Below the pieces are notes generated by a model that searched no databases, was not told where the DNA came from, and saw only the letters and a list, made by a program, of their open reading frames with translations. A stretch of 21,730 nucleotides of DNA from Ophiothrix spiculata (Eukaryota; Echinodermata; Ophiuroidea; Amphilepidida; Ophiotrichidae), in assembly GCA_000969725.1 (NCBI GenBank), contig JXSR01S032225.1. The stretch is one strand, 5' to 3'. Position numbers and translations under genes: made by a program. How positions within the stretch are numbered: the first letter of the stretch is position 1; each line of letters begins with the position of its first letter. This document shows positions 19,091 through 21,730 of this stretch, piece after piece.

Positions 19091-19189
19091 ATAATAAGAA
19101 AATACATTAATAAAACACTATTTTCTCACTCCACCATAGATCAAACCTTTGAATATTCGTTTAGTATATAGCCAGAATAATACCAGAAC

Positions 19190-19275
19190 TAATACATGTT
19201 GTTGAACAATGGTTTGAATCGTGTAAAGCACCTTGAGAATATCTTTAATATGTAAAATTAAAATGGATTTATAAG
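19190..19275 (+). repeat. Possible LINE/SINE 3' tail remnant
   Basis: GTGTAAAGCACCTTGAGAAT followed by a degraded TGGATTTATAAGAAA resembles the common LINE-type tail AAAGCGCCTTGAGxx...GGCGCTATATAAAT. It is short and diverged; tentative. Confidence 0.3.
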
Positions 19276-19498
19276 AAACGAAATTGATTGACTATGTCTC
19301 CCCGAAATAGGTTTGTTTTACTCGAGCTTAATGACATCAATATTTTCCGGATGTTAATTTCAGTGCAACTTGTAGCTCCAATGCATATACAGATGATTAC
19401 TGATTAGAAACGAAATGTCATTGCAAAGTAAGAAAAAACATTTAAGGGTTTATGGTGGTTTCATTTGTTTTCTTAAAATCTGTGTAACACGTTTTAAA

Positions 19499-19713
19499 CT
19501 GAATTCGTTTCAATTTGAAACTACTCAGTTCTCTAGGTCGGTAAACATGAGCAGAATGTATTCTTTCCCTCAAGGCATCCATATTGGAGAGCTGAGCTTT
19601 CGATACTCTGGTTCTCTAATATGGATGAGATTACACTCGCTAGAGTATCAGAAGCCCAGCTCTCCAATATGAATGCTTCTAGGGAAAGAATAAATTCTGA
19701 ATTCGTTTCAATT
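19499..19713. mobile_element. Foldback insert (19559-19692) bounded by 17-bp direct repeats
   Basis: Arms 19559-19609 (TATTCTTTCCCTCAAGGCAT, then ATATTGGAGAGCTGAGC) and 19642-19692 are reverse complements with several mismatches around a 32-bp loop. CTGAATTCGTTTCAATT occurs at 19499-19515 and again at 19697-19713 in direct orientation, flanking the whole block asymmetrically (43 bp left, 4 bp right). The direct repeats could be a long target duplication or a separate tandem event. Confidence 0.72.
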
Positions 19714-20819
19714 CATCAAATCATATTTGCCCATATGCTCTAATAATTTCTGCTTCTCTATGATAGTAAGCCACCAAATTCTACAAAGCCCCCTACCATT
19801 ACTTTTACCACAACACGCACCGTTGCTGAAAAAAAGAAGGATACTATGTGTACCCAATATAAGAAATATTACATTAAAGCTCAAAACAATGACAAATGAA
19901 AATGGCCGCAGGAAAATATTTGAAACAGTGTGTGACCCGGGTGTGTGACCAACGATATATATTTTGTTAATTAGCCCTACAGTTGGTAGGGATGTAACTT
20001 TGCCCATTGTTTTTCTATGTGTACTAGTACCTGTTTGAAAAAAAAAAACATTTTCAAGATCTTCTTTAAATGTTCTAAATAAAAAATAGGCCGAATTTTC
20101 ATTGCAGTGCTGAAAACAACGAAAACACAGAACAATAATATTATGCTCTAACAAATTATACCTTATTTGATAATTAGCATGAGATTCGAGCAATTGGTTT
20201 TCTTCCCACTTTTTTTTCTCCCTAGAAGAGAAGACCATTGTTAAGTTCGACACTGTGAACTAGCAATACATCTCACGTTGCATATTAATCAGATACGCGG
20301 CACACAAGAACTAGAATTACTAGATGATATTATCAAGATTTTGACGAATTAAATCAACGTTTAAAATTTCAACCTTATTTTTTATTTATTTTTATATTTT
20401 AATGGTGTTTTTTTAATCATTATTATATACTATTTTGCAATTTCAATTGCATTATTTATTTTTTCTCTCCAAAATATGACCCAATAAGTTGTGTTCATTA
20501 TAAAATGTGTTGGTCAATTCTCTGATCCATTAAGTAAATCATGAATGCGTATTATAGATATACTATTAACAGTTAAAACAGTTAGCATTATAGCTTCATA
20601 GATTGATGTCACCCGTGTTCCCTTAAGAGCAACTGACTTCAATAACGCTGGATAACGATGAACAGGATGCCATCTGCGTATGATTCACATGCATCAATAG
20701 TAATGTGATTAATGAACTGAGCTCGAAAACTGATTGATTTGATATAGCTTGGCAAATATGCTATGCTCTCAAAAGTCTCTTTGTAATTTTAAAACGACTT
20801 TATGACCTTGCTATATACA
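19714..20819. other. Non-coding AT-rich stretch
   Basis: The longest open frame here (20253-19708 on -, 181 codons) shows no family motif and overlaps the foldback insert's direct repeat. I treat it as chance. Homopolymer T and A runs occur near 20038 and 20209. No exon is supported. Confidence 0.45.
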
Positions 20820-20995
20820 TATCATCGTCATCATCGTTGTCGTCGTCGTCAATATCGTCATTATGATCATCATGATTATCATCATTATGAAAATCATCAT
20901 CATGATGATGACCATCATCATCATCATCATCATTATCATCATCTTCTTCTTCTTTTTCTTCTTCTTGTTCTTGTTCTTCTTCTTCTTCTTTGGTT
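20820..20995. repeat. Compound (TCA/TCG)n - (TTC)n microsatellite
   Basis: ATCGTCATCATCG-type units change at about 20943 into TTCTTCTTC and CTTGTTC units. The overlapping frames (His/Asp-rich, Met/Ile-rich, Phe-rich) are readings of the repeat. Confidence 0.93.
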
Positions 20996-21052
20996 CTCGT
21001 AAATCATCTTTCAATTTCATCTCACTTTATGTCTTTTTTGTCCATCTTCTAT
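20987..21052 (+). repeat. 66-bp direct repeat, copy 1
   Basis: TCTTTGGTTCTCGTAAATCA through GTCCATCTTCTAT matches 21261-21326 at about 60 of 66 positions by eye. Confidence 0.85.
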
Positions 21053-21260
21053 TATATCTACACTGTTTGAACGTTGGGCAAATAATTTACCCCACGTTGG
21101 TTCAACTATGAACAACCCAACTTCTGGGTAAATAATTACCAACGTTGCGTACAATGTTGGCTAATTACATAACTGTTGGGTAAAAGTTTTAGCTAATTAC
21201 CCAAATATTGGGTAAAATTTAATCAACAGTTGGTTAATATTATTATATTCTCCTCCTCCT
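21053..21260. repeat. TTGGGTAA-rich element between direct repeats
   Basis: The motif GTTGGGTAAATAATTACC and its complement recur in variants about eight times in both orientations (ACGTTGGGCAAATAATT, TCTGGGTAAATAATTACC, CTGTTGGGTAAA, TTACCCAAATATTGGGTAAA, ACAGTTGGTTAAT). Such motif-dense units are known from fish and invertebrate MITEs and satellites. The boundaries are inferred from the flanking direct repeats. Confidence 0.65.
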
Positions 21261-21326
21261 TCTTTGGTCATCGTAAATCATCTTTCGATTTCATCTCGAT
21301 TTATGTCTTTTTTGCCCATCTTCTAT
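21261..21326 (+). repeat. 66-bp direct repeat, copy 2
   Basis: TCTTTGGTCATCGTAAATCA through GCCCATCTTCTAT is the second copy of 20987-21052. Confidence 0.85.
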
Positions 21327-21339
21327 ATATCCATCTCAA

Positions 21340-21615
21340 TATCCATCTTTATTGTCATCTTCATCTTTATATCCGTCTTTTTCTCGACATTTATCATCGT
21401 CTTCATTTCTAGCTTTATATTCATCTCTCTCCATTGCAGCCCTTTTTTGCCATTTTCATCTGTTTTCATATTTCCATCCATCTTCATTTATATCTTCATC
21501 TTCATATTCACTTTCATCTTCATCTTCATATTCATCTTCATCCTCATCTTAATCTTCATCATCATCTTTATCTTCATCCTCATCTTCATCTTTACCTTAT
21601 CTTCATCTTCATTTT
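21340..21615. repeat. (TTCATC)n / (CATCTTTA)n pyrimidine-rich microsatellite
   Basis: TTCATCTTCATATTCATC-type hexamer arrays, most regular at about 21480-21600. The overlapping Ile/Phe-, Ser- and His/Leu-rich frames come from reading this repeat in three phases and are not genes. Confidence 0.92.
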
Positions 21616-21730
21616 TCTTCTCTTTGTCCATTCCCTTCCTCTTTATCTTTCTCTAATCTCTATCTCATTTTTTATATTCAATAAAGTTGTCAAATAAATG
21701 TATTTCACGCCTTTTTAGTGTCAATTTTCA

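Noticed and set aside
19708-20253. 181-codon open frame on the - strand
   Set aside because: No domain or family motif, biased to hydrophobic and Lys residues as expected from AT-rich DNA, includes one of the 17-bp direct repeats, and has no splice or start support.
20820-20995. CRISPR-like array
   Set aside because: The units are simple triplets without unique spacers, and this is an animal genome.
21230-21697. Overlapping Ser-, Ile/Phe- and His-rich frames
   Set aside because: They are three readings of the same TTCATC microsatellite.

Overview
This is animal nuclear DNA. It is AT-rich and has split genes with GT-AG introns in consistent phase, decayed non-LTR retrotransposons, many foldback/MITE-type elements and long microsatellites. 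There are no operons and no dense bacterial-style coding. An EGF-HYR extracellular protein, an SLC16-type transporter and these repeat types together suggest a marine invertebrate. I lean towards a deuterostome (echinoderm, hemichordate or cephalochordate), but a lophotrochozoan cannot be excluded.

Genes. (1) On the + strand, 3030-3860 and 4017-4147 are the last two coding exons of a monocarboxylate-transporter-like (SLC16, MFS) gene: TM4 to TM12 and a stop codon. The 5' exons (TM1-TM3) were not found and probably lie left of the window. (2) On the + strand, 5947-5998, 6253-6531, 7311-7424 and 8930-about 9066 form a phase-consistent start of a second gene. It encodes a likely signal peptide, a Cys-containing N-terminal module I do not recognise, a calcium-binding-type EGF domain and the first half of a HYR domain. 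All the firm introns are phase 1. No continuation was found, so the gene either runs past the right edge or is broken.

Mobile DNA fills most of the rest. Two reverse-transcriptase C-terminal fragments are dead: 4157-4507 on + (frameshifted, starting about 10 bases after the transporter stop) and 18777-19090 on - (one in-frame stop). Terminal-inverted-repeat elements lie at 1611-1900 (TTA duplication, PIF/Harbinger style), 8122-8345, 9213-9595, 10089-10503, 13530-14635 (Tc1/mariner style, TA flanks), 18331-18459 and 19559-19692. One dispersed family has three copies (4783-5195, 7472-8040, and inverted at 17395-17925). A tRNA-derived SINE-like unit at 14997-15290 sits between two diverged copies of another repeat. 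A mosaic of inverted and direct subrepeats spans 15790-17160.

Microsatellites are at 9655-9780, 12330-12540, 20820-20995 and 21340-21615. Near the right edge a short element rich in the TTGGGTAA motif (21053-21260) lies between two 66-bp direct repeats. The two genes show no functional link. The right half (9600-21730) contains no exon I can support.
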